Virus record (IMG/VR): IMGVR_UViG_3300042562_000746
Coordinates: 1 to 64,000 of that record
Length of the DNA: 64,000 nt
DNA from: a virus
Reading direction: 5' to 3' (one strand)
Under the pieces are notes generated by a model that made no database searches, was not told the DNA's origin, and saw only the letters and a program-made list of their open reading frames with translations. The position numbers were made by a program, and so were the translations under genes. This document shows, piece after piece, positions 54,904 through 63,215 of the stretch. Position 1 is the first letter of the stretch. Every line of letters begins with the position of its first letter.

Positions 54904-57198
54904 TTATTTCATTCTAATTTTTAATGTTGTTCCTGCTTTATTAACTGCATCCATAAATCCAACCGAAACCAATCCCAATATATTATCCAATTTTGTTTTA
55001 GTTGTAAATGTAATTTTATATTCCGTTGTATTATTCAAAACACCACCATCGGTAATTAATGAACCAAAATTTACATATGTTCCTTTATCCGTTCCGTAGT
55101 TAGTTGGTGAACCTATTGTTTTATAAGATACATTCATAAACTTTAACAAACTATTATCATAATTTAAGTGTAATTGAGTTCCTACTAATTCTTGTTGTAG
55201 TGGGTCTATTGTAATATATGCATAAACACTATCACCCATTATTTCAGTTATGATTGATGCGTTGATTTCGTTTGATATTGATAAACTCATTGTTTTAATA
55301 CCCATACTTCTAACCGAATTGCTTGCGGTTGTATTAATCACAGGTATTGCTGAATGTGAAAGGTTTACATCACCTCTCCAACTTACACTAACATTATATG
55401 TGTTATTAAGTGTTCCAGTATTTAAACTGAATGGATATAAACTTCTCGTTGAATTGAATTGTGTATTCCAATTTGATTTTGTAATCCCATCATATTCCGA
55501 TTTACCATATAGTTTCATCAAATATGTTAGGGTTGAATATTGTGTAAGTGATTCTACACCTGTTAAGTGTTGTAATAATTTATATGTATCTGCTTCATTA
55601 AATAAACCATCACCCGTTACATCTGCGTTCATATACTGAATACCATATCCAAATTCATTACCTGTTTCATTGCCAAATAATCCACGATTTGATAATTCTT
55701 TAAATGCCAAATATACATCTGCAACACCAACGATACTACTATACAATGTGTTTAAATCCGTTTGATTAGTATATGATAAATCAATTCCATGTTGTTTGAA
55801 TGCCAATATTGGTGAGAAAGTAAATTCGGCTCTAGTTCCATACCAACCATCTTGTAATCTTAATTGAGCTTGAAATGTTGATGAAGTTATTTTGGTTGTT
55901 AAATTACCAGGCATTACATATGTTTTCCACCAACCACTTACACTATAAACACTAACAGGCCCATCGTATATATCAAATAATTTAATTGATGTTATATCGT
56001 TTGGAGATACTCCTGTTCCATCAAATTCTCTTTCATCTATTAATAATTGATGCCCACCTAAATTTGCATCATATGGATTTATTATTGCCCATTCAACTTG
56101 TCCGGCCGCCGTTGTTGCTTTAATACCACCACCACTCACCTTTAAGGTATCTAAATCATTTGTAATATCCGTTTTACCTAATCCACTTATTGCTCTCAAT
56201 GTATTAGTTGTTACACCCCATACATTGTTTACATATGTGTTTGCTTTTGCTGAAAATTTTGTTTCATCTACATTACCACCAAAGTCAAAATTGAATCGTG
56301 CAGTTAGGACTTCTCCGTTTGAGTGAGTTACTGAATTTGTATAAAACTCCGTAAAGGTTGCATCATCGGGGTTAGACCAAGTTCCATATTCAATTACATA
56401 AGCACAACTAAAATGATTTGGTAAGTCATTCCATTGAGAACCACCACCCCATTTAGTTACTGCGTAATCTTCATTACCACTATTATTTGGTTCACCACCT
56501 GCCCAATTATTATATTGACCAGGAATGTTTCCGTTTGTTTGTCCGTTATTTATTTTGATAAGAGTTCCCTTTTCAGGTCCTGCATCTATCGTCCATCTAG
56601 CTTCCTCTACTTCATCGGTTAGTGCAAACCAAATATTACCTTGAGGAACATTATTAAAAATAAAAGCATCTTCATCGGCAGAAGTGATTGTTACTAAATA
56701 TCCGGTCTGTCCTTTGAATGTAGTTAATAACGATGCTGCTCTTGCATTTGTGTAAGTTGCACCGGTTGTTATTGGTCTATAAAAGTGTCCATTTACTCCA
56801 TTGTAATAATATCCCGTTGGATTTATAGTTGTGGCTACTGATAAAGCAATATTACCCCTTACTGAACCTGTATTTACTTTTAGGGATGCTAATGCCGTAT
56901 TAATATCAGCCATCGTTCCTGTAACCACTAATCGTGTTTTGTTACCACTTAAAGTGAATCCACTTGCGGCAGTTAAACCCGTTGTTGTGTTTAATACGAA
57001 TGTTGTACCTGATGGTGGATTAACTAAACTGATTGATGCTAATAGTGTTGCAGTAGAACTAAATCCACTCAATACAAATCCACTTGCATCTTGTCCGGTA
57101 GTAGATTGTAAAAAAGATTTAGAGTCCGGAGCAGATACACTCTGTCCGAACCCTAAAAATGATATTAAAAGAAATAATGTAACTAATAGATGTTTCAT
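54904..57198 (-). CDS. Exported C-type-lectin-like, dockerin-like and cohesin-like protein
   Basis: 764 residues. Signal peptide (LLVTLFLLISFLGFGQ). Residues about 140-275 fit a C-type lectin fold (NARAASLLTTFKGQTGYLVT; NIWFALTDEVEEARWTID; NWAGGEPNNSGNEDYAVTKW; WNDLPNHFSCAYVIEY), with EPNN and WND calcium/sugar positions. About residues 520-545 have a dockerin-like loop (NADVTGDGLFNEADTYKLLQ). The C-terminus (GTQLHLNYDNSLLKFMNVSY) is cohesin-like, and a WRGDVNLSHS motif is shared with 57198-58853. A surface adhesin or sugar-binding scaffold. Confidence 0.8.
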   Translation of the reverse strand: MKHLLVTLFLLISFLGFGQSVSAPDSKSFLQSTTGQDASGFVLSGFSSTATLLASISLVNPPSGTTFVLNTTTGLTAASGFTLSGNKTRLVVTGTMADINTALASLKVNTGSVRGNIALSVATTINPTGYYYNGVNGHFYRPITTGATYTNARAASLLTTFKGQTGYLVTITSADEDAFIFNNVPQGNIWFALTDEVEEARWTIDAGPEKGTLIKINNGQTNGNIPGQYNNWAGGEPNNSGNEDYAVTKWGGGSQWNDLPNHFSCAYVIEYGTWSNPDDATFTEFYTNSVTHSNGEVLTARFNFDFGGNVDETKFSAKANTYVNNVWGVTTNTLRAISGLGKTDITNDLDTLKVSGGGIKATTAAGQVEWAIINPYDANLGGHQLLIDEREFDGTGVSPNDITSIKLFDIYDGPVSVYSVSGWWKTYVMPGNLTTKITSSTFQAQLRLQDGWYGTRAEFTFSPILAFKQHGIDLSYTNQTDLNTLYSSIVGVADVYLAFKELSNRGLFGNETGNEFGYGIQYMNADVTGDGLFNEADTYKLLQHLTGVESLTQYSTLTYLMKLYGKSEYDGITKSNWNTQFNSTRSLYPFSLNTGTLNNTYNVSVSWRGDVNLSHSAIPVINTTASNSVRSMGIKTMSLSISNEINASIITEIMGDSVYAYITIDPLQQELVGTQLHLNYDNSLLKFMNVSYKTIGSPTNYGTDKGTYVNFGSLITDGGVLNNTTEYKITFTTKTKLDNILGLVSVGFMDAVNKAGTTLKIRMK

Positions 57199-58853
57199 TA
57201 TTCTACTATTAGATTAATTTTTTTACCACTACCATCAACTGCGTCTGCTAGGACTGTATAGAATAAACCTGCCGTATTTGCTAATGTTTCTTTTGGAGTA
57301 AATGTTAATCTATATGGTGTACCTGTTTTAATTCTACCCGTTTTAACCTGGTCCATTGAACCAAATGTTAATCTGCCGGCGTTATTTGTTGAGAAATTTA
57401 CAACATTTGCACCCGCATCAAAAGCAACATTATCAAAAGTTAATTTAGTATTATCATATTGTAAAATTACTTCTAAACCCGCCAATCCTTCTTTTGTTAA
57501 AGTTCCTGTTAATACAACTTTACCATTTGTAATTGTAGAGTTCAAACTTAATTTTGCAGTTTCTATTACTGATGTGTAACTCATATTTGCAACTGAAAAT
57601 GATTTTATTACATTTTCATTACCGATTGAATTTGTATAATTACCCGTACTCACTCTACTTGCAATTGTGTCAGGATGAGATGAATGTGACCAATCCAAAT
57701 CTCCACCCCATGCAAATACTGCATCTACCGCTTGTGTTGAGTTAGTTACATATACTCTATTTTTAGGAGTACCATCTAACCAACTTTGATTTAATAAACC
57801 ACTATACCATCTTACCGATGTTGATGTTGATTTTGGTATCATTGCAATTGAGTCTGCATTTATACCCATTACATGTGCAAATATATTATATGAATCACTT
57901 TCACTAAATGTACTTTTACCTATTGTAATTAAACCAACTTTCTTTTCTAATACAGGTCTTGTAAAGTATGTCCCTGCACCAGTAATATCAGTTTGTGAAA
58001 CACCTAAAAACGCTTTATATGCATCCGATACGGTCACAATGTTATTCATCCAACTCTTTTGAAATGCAGCTCCTACAAATACACCCAAACTATCACCAAC
58101 TTTAATACCTGATGTAAATGTTGCTTCACCACTTGCATCCAATACTTTTTGTTGAATTGGTTGTTGTGTCCAATCTATATCACCACTACCATCTGATTTC
58201 AATTTCATCAATTGTATGCTATGGTCTGTGATTGAGTATCCAGATGGGAATAAAACTCTAACTTTGAATTGAGATGTATTACCACTTACATTTGATAAAG
58301 ACATTGTACCTGGGTCAGTTGTAATTGGAGTAATGTATGCACTTGCTGCATCTACTGAATATGCTAAATCCAATTTATGTATGTTGGTATATTCACCCAA
58401 ATCTTTGATTACATATTTTTGAGTTGCAATATCTCCGTTGATTGATGCATCGGTTCTTTGTATAGTCAATTGTCCTACATTCCAATCCGAATTAGCTGTG
58501 TAAGACCAAGGAGATGCTAGATATTGTGCATATAAATTTGTAGCAATTATGTTATTTGCGGTACTTGCTGTAAATCTATAAGATGTCCAACCGGTATAAT
58601 ATGTTTGAACCGATGTTCCTTGTGAGAATGTGGTTGAAACATATGCCAATGCTTTATTGTTGAATTGATATCTCAACCAAAAATATCTTGGTGTAGTTGT
58701 ACCTCTTGCAACTGTATATTTTACTGAAATTGTGTCACCAACCTTTAAACCTGTTGTAGGTGTTACTGATTGGTTGATTGTTAATTGTGCGTTTACTGTC
58801 AATGTTAATAGGGATAGTATAATTATCCCTAACGTCATAAAGAATTTCTTCAT
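57198..58853 (-). CDS. Exported protein with cohesin-like C-terminus (paralogue of 54904-57198)
   Basis: Start taken at MKKFFMTLGIIILSLLTLTV (58853), just after the upstream stop; 551 residues with signal peptide. N-terminal beta domains (KVGDTISVKYTVARGTTTPR) lead to a dockerin-like but degenerate segment (GKSTFSESDSYNIFAHVMGI) and WGGDLDWSHSS, then a cohesin-like end (LEVILQYDNTKLTFDNVAFD; RLTFTPKETLANTAGL). The parallel order with 54904-57198 shows duplication. Self-assembly through cohesin-dockerin-like contacts is an inference. Confidence 0.76.
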   Translation of the reverse strand: MKKFFMTLGIIILSLLTLTVNAQLTINQSVTPTTGLKVGDTISVKYTVARGTTTPRYFWLRYQFNNKALAYVSTTFSQGTSVQTYYTGWTSYRFTASTANNIIATNLYAQYLASPWSYTANSDWNVGQLTIQRTDASINGDIATQKYVIKDLGEYTNIHKLDLAYSVDAASAYITPITTDPGTMSLSNVSGNTSQFKVRVLFPSGYSITDHSIQLMKLKSDGSGDIDWTQQPIQQKVLDASGEATFTSGIKVGDSLGVFVGAAFQKSWMNNIVTVSDAYKAFLGVSQTDITGAGTYFTRPVLEKKVGLITIGKSTFSESDSYNIFAHVMGINADSIAMIPKSTSTSVRWYSGLLNQSWLDGTPKNRVYVTNSTQAVDAVFAWGGDLDWSHSSHPDTIASRVSTGNYTNSIGNENVIKSFSVANMSYTSVIETAKLSLNSTITNGKVVLTGTLTKEGLAGLEVILQYDNTKLTFDNVAFDAGANVVNFSTNNAGRLTFGSMDQVKTGRIKTGTPYRLTFTPKETLANTAGLFYTVLADAVDGSGKKINLIVE

Positions 58854-58854
58854 T

Positions 58855-59508
58855 TTATTTTTCCTCAAATAGTTTGGTGATTAGTTTGTCACAACCTTTT
58901 TTAAGTGCATTACTTAAACTTGTTTGATTAAAACCACCACCTTCACCGATAATCAATGTACTCATTGATATTTCTGAGGAGGACTCTTCTACTATAACTA
59001 CTTTGTCTTTCTTTCCTTCGGATTTAAGAATGCCACGTAAACGAATTACAACTTCTTCTTCTCCACTATGAAAAACCGATATGTTCTTTTTTGTTGTAAG
59101 AACATCTAAAAATATAATTTGAACTGATACTTTGTTTGGTGCTACCGAAGATAGATTATATCCTTTATCTTGTAGATATTCTTCTAAAATATTCTTAACA
59201 CCAAATTCTAATTTACGATTTCCTGCTAACTTACCGATTTTTACTTCGTTTGTTACTGATTCAATTGTTACTTGCTTATCGGCATCATACCAAATGTTTT
59301 CAGGTGAATTTTTGAATGTACCGTCAATTCTCCATTCAATCCAATTTGCAACATCTCTTGTTATTTCAGTTTTACCTGCTAATTCCAAGTAGGTCATAGT
59401 AGCTGTGAATAACAACGCACATACAACCCATACAAGCGCTAGACTTATAAATCCTAGCGCGATTTTTTCGCCAATAGTTTGGCTTAAGTTTAATAACTTC
59501 GCTTTCAT
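58855..59508 (-). CDS. Membrane-anchored periplasmic protein (217 aa)
   Basis: 217 residues with one N-terminal membrane helix (KIALGFISLALVWVVCALLF). The remainder is an alpha/beta domain (VKIGKLAGNRKLEFGVKNIL; KVSVQIIFLDVLTTKKNISV; EEVVIRLRGILKSEGKKDKV), reminiscent of CsgG/LpoB-like nucleoside-free beta-alpha folds. It may couple the inner membrane to the CsgG-like and barrel proteins. Function not known. First gene of the envelope block. Confidence 0.68.
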   Translation of the reverse strand: MKAKLLNLSQTIGEKIALGFISLALVWVVCALLFTATMTYLELAGKTEITRDVANWIEWRIDGTFKNSPENIWYDADKQVTIESVTNEVKIGKLAGNRKLEFGVKNILEEYLQDKGYNLSSVAPNKVSVQIIFLDVLTTKKNISVFHSGEEEVVIRLRGILKSEGKKDKVVIVEESSSEISMSTLIIGEGGGFNQTSLSNALKKGCDKLITKLFEEK

Positions 59509-59554
59509 ATATTTACCCCTTTATGCTAATAAATATATAAAAGTCTCGTCTAAA

Positions 59555-60040
59555 CTAAATTTTTAATTTTAGTGAGGTTATTAATTTTTTATCAATACCA
59601 TATTTTTCACACATACCTTTAATTTGCTCTTTACCTTCTTTGGTTGTGTATAGAATATCTAAGTATTCATTTGCGTGCTTTGTAGAGCAAGTATATTCTT
59701 TAACTACTAATTCAACTACCCAATCTTCATAATCATTTGCTCTCTTACCTTTAATATATTTTAGATAATACTTCTTTGGTGGAATCATATCACTAAAGAA
59801 TTTATAAAAATATTCATTAGGTAGTGATTGAACATATGGTTGTACTTCTGCTATCCACTCTATCCAATCAGGATTCATAGATATATACCTTTGTATAATA
59901 AAATTACCAAAGGTCTTTTTATCATCATCAGAAATTTTCTTCCAATATTGTGGGTCTTGATACTCAGTCACAGCAGAGATATGGTCGAACAAACCTAATC
60001 TCTTTACTTCTTTATCCGGATTTTTTTTAATTTTTGTCAT
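59555..60040 (-). CDS. 62: Clamp-loader subunit, T4 gp62-like
   Basis: 161 residues. The C-terminal half (PPKKYYLKYIKGKRANDYED then VVELVVKEYTCSTKHANEYL and YTTKEGKEQIKGMCEKYGI) parallels T4 gp62 (PRGKRYGKW..., LIIKLLAKRYQVNTNDAINY, LKELKGL). gp62 is the single non-ATPase subunit that joins four gp44 subunits to load the sliding clamp. Slightly shorter than T4 gp62 (187). It sits two genes downstream of the gp44-like gene. Confidence 0.8.
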   Translation of the reverse strand: MTKIKKNPDKEVKRLGLFDHISAVTEYQDPQYWKKISDDDKKTFGNFIIQRYISMNPDWIEWIAEVQPYVQSLPNEYFYKFFSDMIPPKKYYLKYIKGKRANDYEDWVVELVVKEYTCSTKHANEYLDILYTTKEGKEQIKGMCEKYGIDKKLITSLKLKI

Positions 60041-60281
60041 CTTCGGGTCTTAGTTCTTTTGGTAATAGGTCTTCAAACACTTCACCACATTCAATACATA
60101 GATAAATTTCAACAGGAGTGATTTCTGCTTTACCGGTCGAACTTGCTAATGCACTTGATTTTCTAAAGTGTAATCCTGGTGAGAAAAATTGTCCGCCACA
60201 TTTGCATTCCATTGCAGTTGTTTTACTTAAATCCGGACCTGCCGAACTTTGTCCTAAATTACTTAAATCCATTGGTTGCAT
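60027..60281 (-). CDS. Zinc-ribbon protein (84 aa)
   Basis: 84 residues. MECKCGGQFFSPG and IYLCIECGEVFEDLLPKE supply two cysteine pairs of a zinc ribbon. Located between GroES and the clamp loader and overlapping the gp62-like gene by 14 bases. Its conserved place in replication clusters of such phages suggests a replication/transcription accessory role, unproven. Confidence 0.7.
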   Translation of the reverse strand: MQPMDLSNLGQSSAGPDLSKTTAMECKCGGQFFSPGLHFRKSSALASSTGKAEITPVEIYLCIECGEVFEDLLPKELRPEDDKN

Positions 60282-60292
60282 AACTATTTATT

Positions 60293-60601
60293 TTATCTGA
60301 TTACCATTAATAAATCCATTTCTCTACATAAGAAATAATCTTTATCTCCTAATTTAATTTTTTGTACACTCATTTCACCCATTGGTAATAATACTTTATC
60401 ACCTGGTTTTACTGTCATTGGAATTTTAGCCCCACTATGTGTGTAAACACCATCTCCGGTTGAAACTACAACTGCTATTTTATTATCACCCGTCTTAACT
60501 GAATCTGGGATAATTATTCCACCAATTGTTTTTTCTTTTGATTCAATTGTTACTAATACTCTGTCGCCTAACGGCTTTGCTAATTCAAAATTCTCTGTCA
60601 T
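60293..60601 (-). CDS. groES: GroES-type co-chaperonin
   Basis: 102 residues. KPLGDRVLVTIESKEKTIGG IIIPDSVKTGDN and GDKVLLPMGEMSVQKIKLGD follow true Cpn10, including the mobile-loop GGIIIPD that binds GroEL. T4 uses an unrelated-looking gp31 for major-capsid folding; a GroES-like version is likely the functional counterpart here. No GroEL is visible in the window, so it would use the host's. Confidence 0.9.
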   Translation of the reverse strand: MTENFELAKPLGDRVLVTIESKEKTIGGIIIPDSVKTGDNKIAVVVSTGDGVYTHSGAKIPMTVKPGDKVLLPMGEMSVQKIKLGDKDYFLCREMDLLMVIR

Positions 60602-60606
60602 AATGT

Positions 60607-61554
60607 TTATTTTATAATGTTAATAATTGCGATGATTGTTGCCATAAAACATATTTCTTTATCTATTACTAAGGCATCTCTAAATTGTCCTTGTGCTAAT
60701 TCTAAGATTACATTTGCAGTATTACCCGCTGCATAATCATCTAATCTTTCATATAGTGCCGTATAAAGTTCTGCAAAATCATTCACTTTATTATCACCCA
60801 CTATTTGTCTAATCTGCATATATGCGTTTCTCTTTTCTTCACCACTCGCTAATAAATCTACAATCTTATTTTTAAAATCAGCTTGTAAGATTGTTTGTTT
60901 ATCTACCTTTAACTCACCTTTAGATGATTGTAGTTGGCAGGTATTCATAACCCTTCTAATATCAGGATAGAAACTACTAATAATATCTGCTACATCTTTA
61001 ACATCATATCTAATACCTTCTTTATTTAAGATTTCCGTAACATGAACTGCTACTTCTTTCTTTGATGGTGGATTTACTGCAAAAGTTTGACAACGCGATA
61101 AAATTGGTTCGATAATTTTTTCATGATAGTTACAGGTTAAGATAAAACGAGTATGCCTACTGAATGTTTCCATTAAATTACGAAGGATTGCCTGTGCATT
61201 TGGTGTCATATAATCAAACTCATCTAATATGATAATTTTGAATCCTTTGAACCCTGCTCCACTTGCAAAGTTTTTTACCTTATTTCTTACCGTCTCAACA
61301 TTGTTCTCATCTGATGCATTGATTATCATCATATCACATTCAATTGTTTGTGCTATGATTTTAGCCAATGTAGTTTTGCCTGTCCCAGCTTTACCATATA
61401 AAAGTAAATGCGGAACATCATTATTATCTAAATAGGATTGTACTTTCTCTTTAAGAAGGTCATTACCTATATAATCTTTTAGTGTTTGTGGTCTATATTT
61501 TTCTACCCACAATGTGTTTTCCGTTTTTACGGATTCTTTTTCAAAAAAGCTCAT
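60607..61554 (-). CDS. 44: Clamp-loader ATPase, RFC small-subunit/gp44-like
   Basis: 315 residues. VEKYRPQTLKDYIGNDLL at 17-34 is the RFC start, Walker A LLYGKAGTGKTTL at about 51-63, Walker B IIILDEFDYMT around 107, SRC motif EPILSRCQTFA around 150. It hydrolyses ATP to open the sliding clamp. Works with the gp62-like subunit (59555-60040). The sliding clamp and polymerase are not in the window. Confidence 0.92.
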   Translation of the reverse strand: MSFFEKESVKTENTLWVEKYRPQTLKDYIGNDLLKEKVQSYLDNNDVPHLLLYGKAGTGKTTLAKIIAQTIECDMMIINASDENNVETVRNKVKNFASGAGFKGFKIIILDEFDYMTPNAQAILRNLMETFSRHTRFILTCNYHEKIIEPILSRCQTFAVNPPSKKEVAVHVTEILNKEGIRYDVKDVADIISSFYPDIRRVMNTCQLQSSKGELKVDKQTILQADFKNKIVDLLASGEEKRNAYMQIRQIVGDNKVNDFAELYTALYERLDDYAAGNTANVILELAQGQFRDALVIDKEICFMATIIAIINIIK

Positions 61555-62777
61555 TATTTAAAATTTATTTTGTAATCGTTTATTATATTGTCTAAGATAC
61601 TATTTTCTTCGATATAATCCAAACATTTTTGTCTATTTGTTTCTGCTGCTATTGAACATTTATCTAACATTACATCATATTCATCTTGTTTCATTTCTGA
61701 AATACGGATTATATTCTTTGTTAAATTTCTAACTATAAAATCATGATTTTCCCAAATCTCATCATAATTTATACCTAATTCGGTTTCATATGTTTCAAAT
61801 CCAAAGTGTATTAAAAAATCATATGCCACCTTACTACAAATTATAAATGGTTTACCTATCAATAAATTATCAATTGTTTTTTCAGTAATATTACACCATT
61901 CTTTTTCACTCAATCTATATAATCCATTTTGATTAGATTCAAACATAATTTGTATATCGGATGAAAATGTTACATCTATTAGTTTCATTGCCCCAATATG
62001 TTCTTGTTGACCGGCGACTAATGTAGTAGTTGGTGCTAAACTTTGCTTTAATCTATCTAATAACTTAAATTCATTTTTGTATTGGTCTAACTTATCTGCG
62101 TTATTATATTTTGTTGCAAATTCATACAACTGCTCCATTCTATTTACATAGTAATCGTTTACTCTAAGATTAATATTATCCTTTTGATAATTTTGTAATA
62201 CTTTTAACAACTCAACGCGTTCATCTTTTTGAGGAAAGTTTCTAACTGATAAATCTAATCTATATTCTTTTTTAGTGTTCCTAAAAATTTCATTACATTG
62301 ATAATGCTGTAATACAATTCTATTTGCTATAAATTTTCTTAATATAAATCCAAAATCAAAAAGTTTATTAGGTTCTACAATTCTTAGTGTAGTGTAAAAT
62401 ATACAATTAGGATTACTTCTAATATAATCTATATTATCAAAAATATTATATGGTTCTAAATTCGCGGTATCGAATATATAGTATTTATTATTTGGATTAT
62501 TTTTAATTGCTTCTGCAATTGTAGATTGTAATCCCATCAAATTTGTAGGAATAATATGATAACCAGGGTCTGATACTAATTCAAACTCTCTATCATGAAT
62601 GAAAGCACTATCTATAAAAAACTCACGTTGTTCGGTATGTAAGTTTTTTCTTAGTTCATCTCCAATTTCATGTGATGGTTCTAATACTAAAAATCTATAA
62701 TATAAATCCCACCATTTTGTATTATAAAATAATGCTCTATTAGTTGCACTATCAAATGGACCATGTAAATAAATCAT
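61554..62777 (-). CDS. Glycosyltransferase-like protein, EKxxxPxxxxxPF family, copy 3
   Basis: Start at 62777 (MIYLHGPFDSATNRA) directly after the dUTPase stop (TAATATG); 407 residues. EWCNITEKTIDNLLIGKPFI and SKVAYDFLIHFGFETYETEL match the C-terminal signature of 14449-15546 and 15539-16795. The N-terminal half is distinct. Third copy, about 45 kb away, in the replication block. Substrate unknown. Confidence 0.62.
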   Translation of the reverse strand: MIYLHGPFDSATNRALFYNTKWWDLYYRFLVLEPSHEIGDELRKNLHTEQREFFIDSAFIHDREFELVSDPGYHIIPTNLMGLQSTIAEAIKNNPNNKYYIFDTANLEPYNIFDNIDYIRSNPNCIFYTTLRIVEPNKLFDFGFILRKFIANRIVLQHYQCNEIFRNTKKEYRLDLSVRNFPQKDERVELLKVLQNYQKDNINLRVNDYYVNRMEQLYEFATKYNNADKLDQYKNEFKLLDRLKQSLAPTTTLVAGQQEHIGAMKLIDVTFSSDIQIMFESNQNGLYRLSEKEWCNITEKTIDNLLIGKPFIICSKVAYDFLIHFGFETYETELGINYDEIWENHDFIVRNLTKNIIRISEMKQDEYDVMLDKCSIAAETNRQKCLDYIEENSILDNIINDYKINFK

Positions 62778-62778
62778 A

Positions 62779-63213
62779 TTATTTTCCTGTTGAACCGAAT
62801 CCACCTTCACCTCTTAGTGTATCGGATAATTCTTTTACTTCTAAAAATTGTACTGGTGGATGTGGTATAATCATAAGTTGACAAACTCTATCACCAACTT
62901 TATAATCATTTTTTTGATTTTCAATTGTTGTTATAATTTTGTTGAATGTGGCTTGCAACTCACCTCTATATCCACTATCAATTACCCCAACTGAATTACT
63001 TAATTGCAATCTAGTTTTTCTAATTGATGAACGAGGAAATACTAATCCTACAAATCCTTCGGGTATTTCCAATGCAACGCCCAATCCATATGTTATTTGA
63101 GTATATGTTTCTGATATAACCGATGTTGCTACTAAATCCATTCCAGCATCACCTTCTTTTGCATAGGTTGGTATTACTGCGTTTTCATTTAATTTTTTAA
63201 TTCGTACTTTCAT
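62779..63213 (-). CDS. dut: dUTP diphosphatase (dUTPase)
   Basis: 144 residues with all five trimeric dUTPase motifs: DAGMDLVAT (1), PRSSIRKTRLQLSNSVGVID (2-3), DSGYRGELQATF (3), KVGDRVCQLMIIP (4) and RGEGGFGSTGK (5, flexible P-loop-like tail). Hydrolyses dUTP to dUMP, keeping uracil out of phage DNA. Complete length for the family. Confidence 0.94.
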   Translation of the reverse strand: MKVRIKKLNENAVIPTYAKEGDAGMDLVATSVISETYTQITYGLGVALEIPEGFVGLVFPRSSIRKTRLQLSNSVGVIDSGYRGELQATFNKIITTIENQKNDYKVGDRVCQLMIIPHPPVQFLEVKELSDTLRGEGGFGSTGK

Positions 63214-63215
63214 TA

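Noticed and set aside
54904-57198. Diversity-generating retroelement using the C-type-lectin domain as variable protein
   Set aside because: No reverse transcriptase, template repeat or variable repeat is visible in the window. The lectin-like domain lies in the middle of the protein, not at the C-terminus as is usual.
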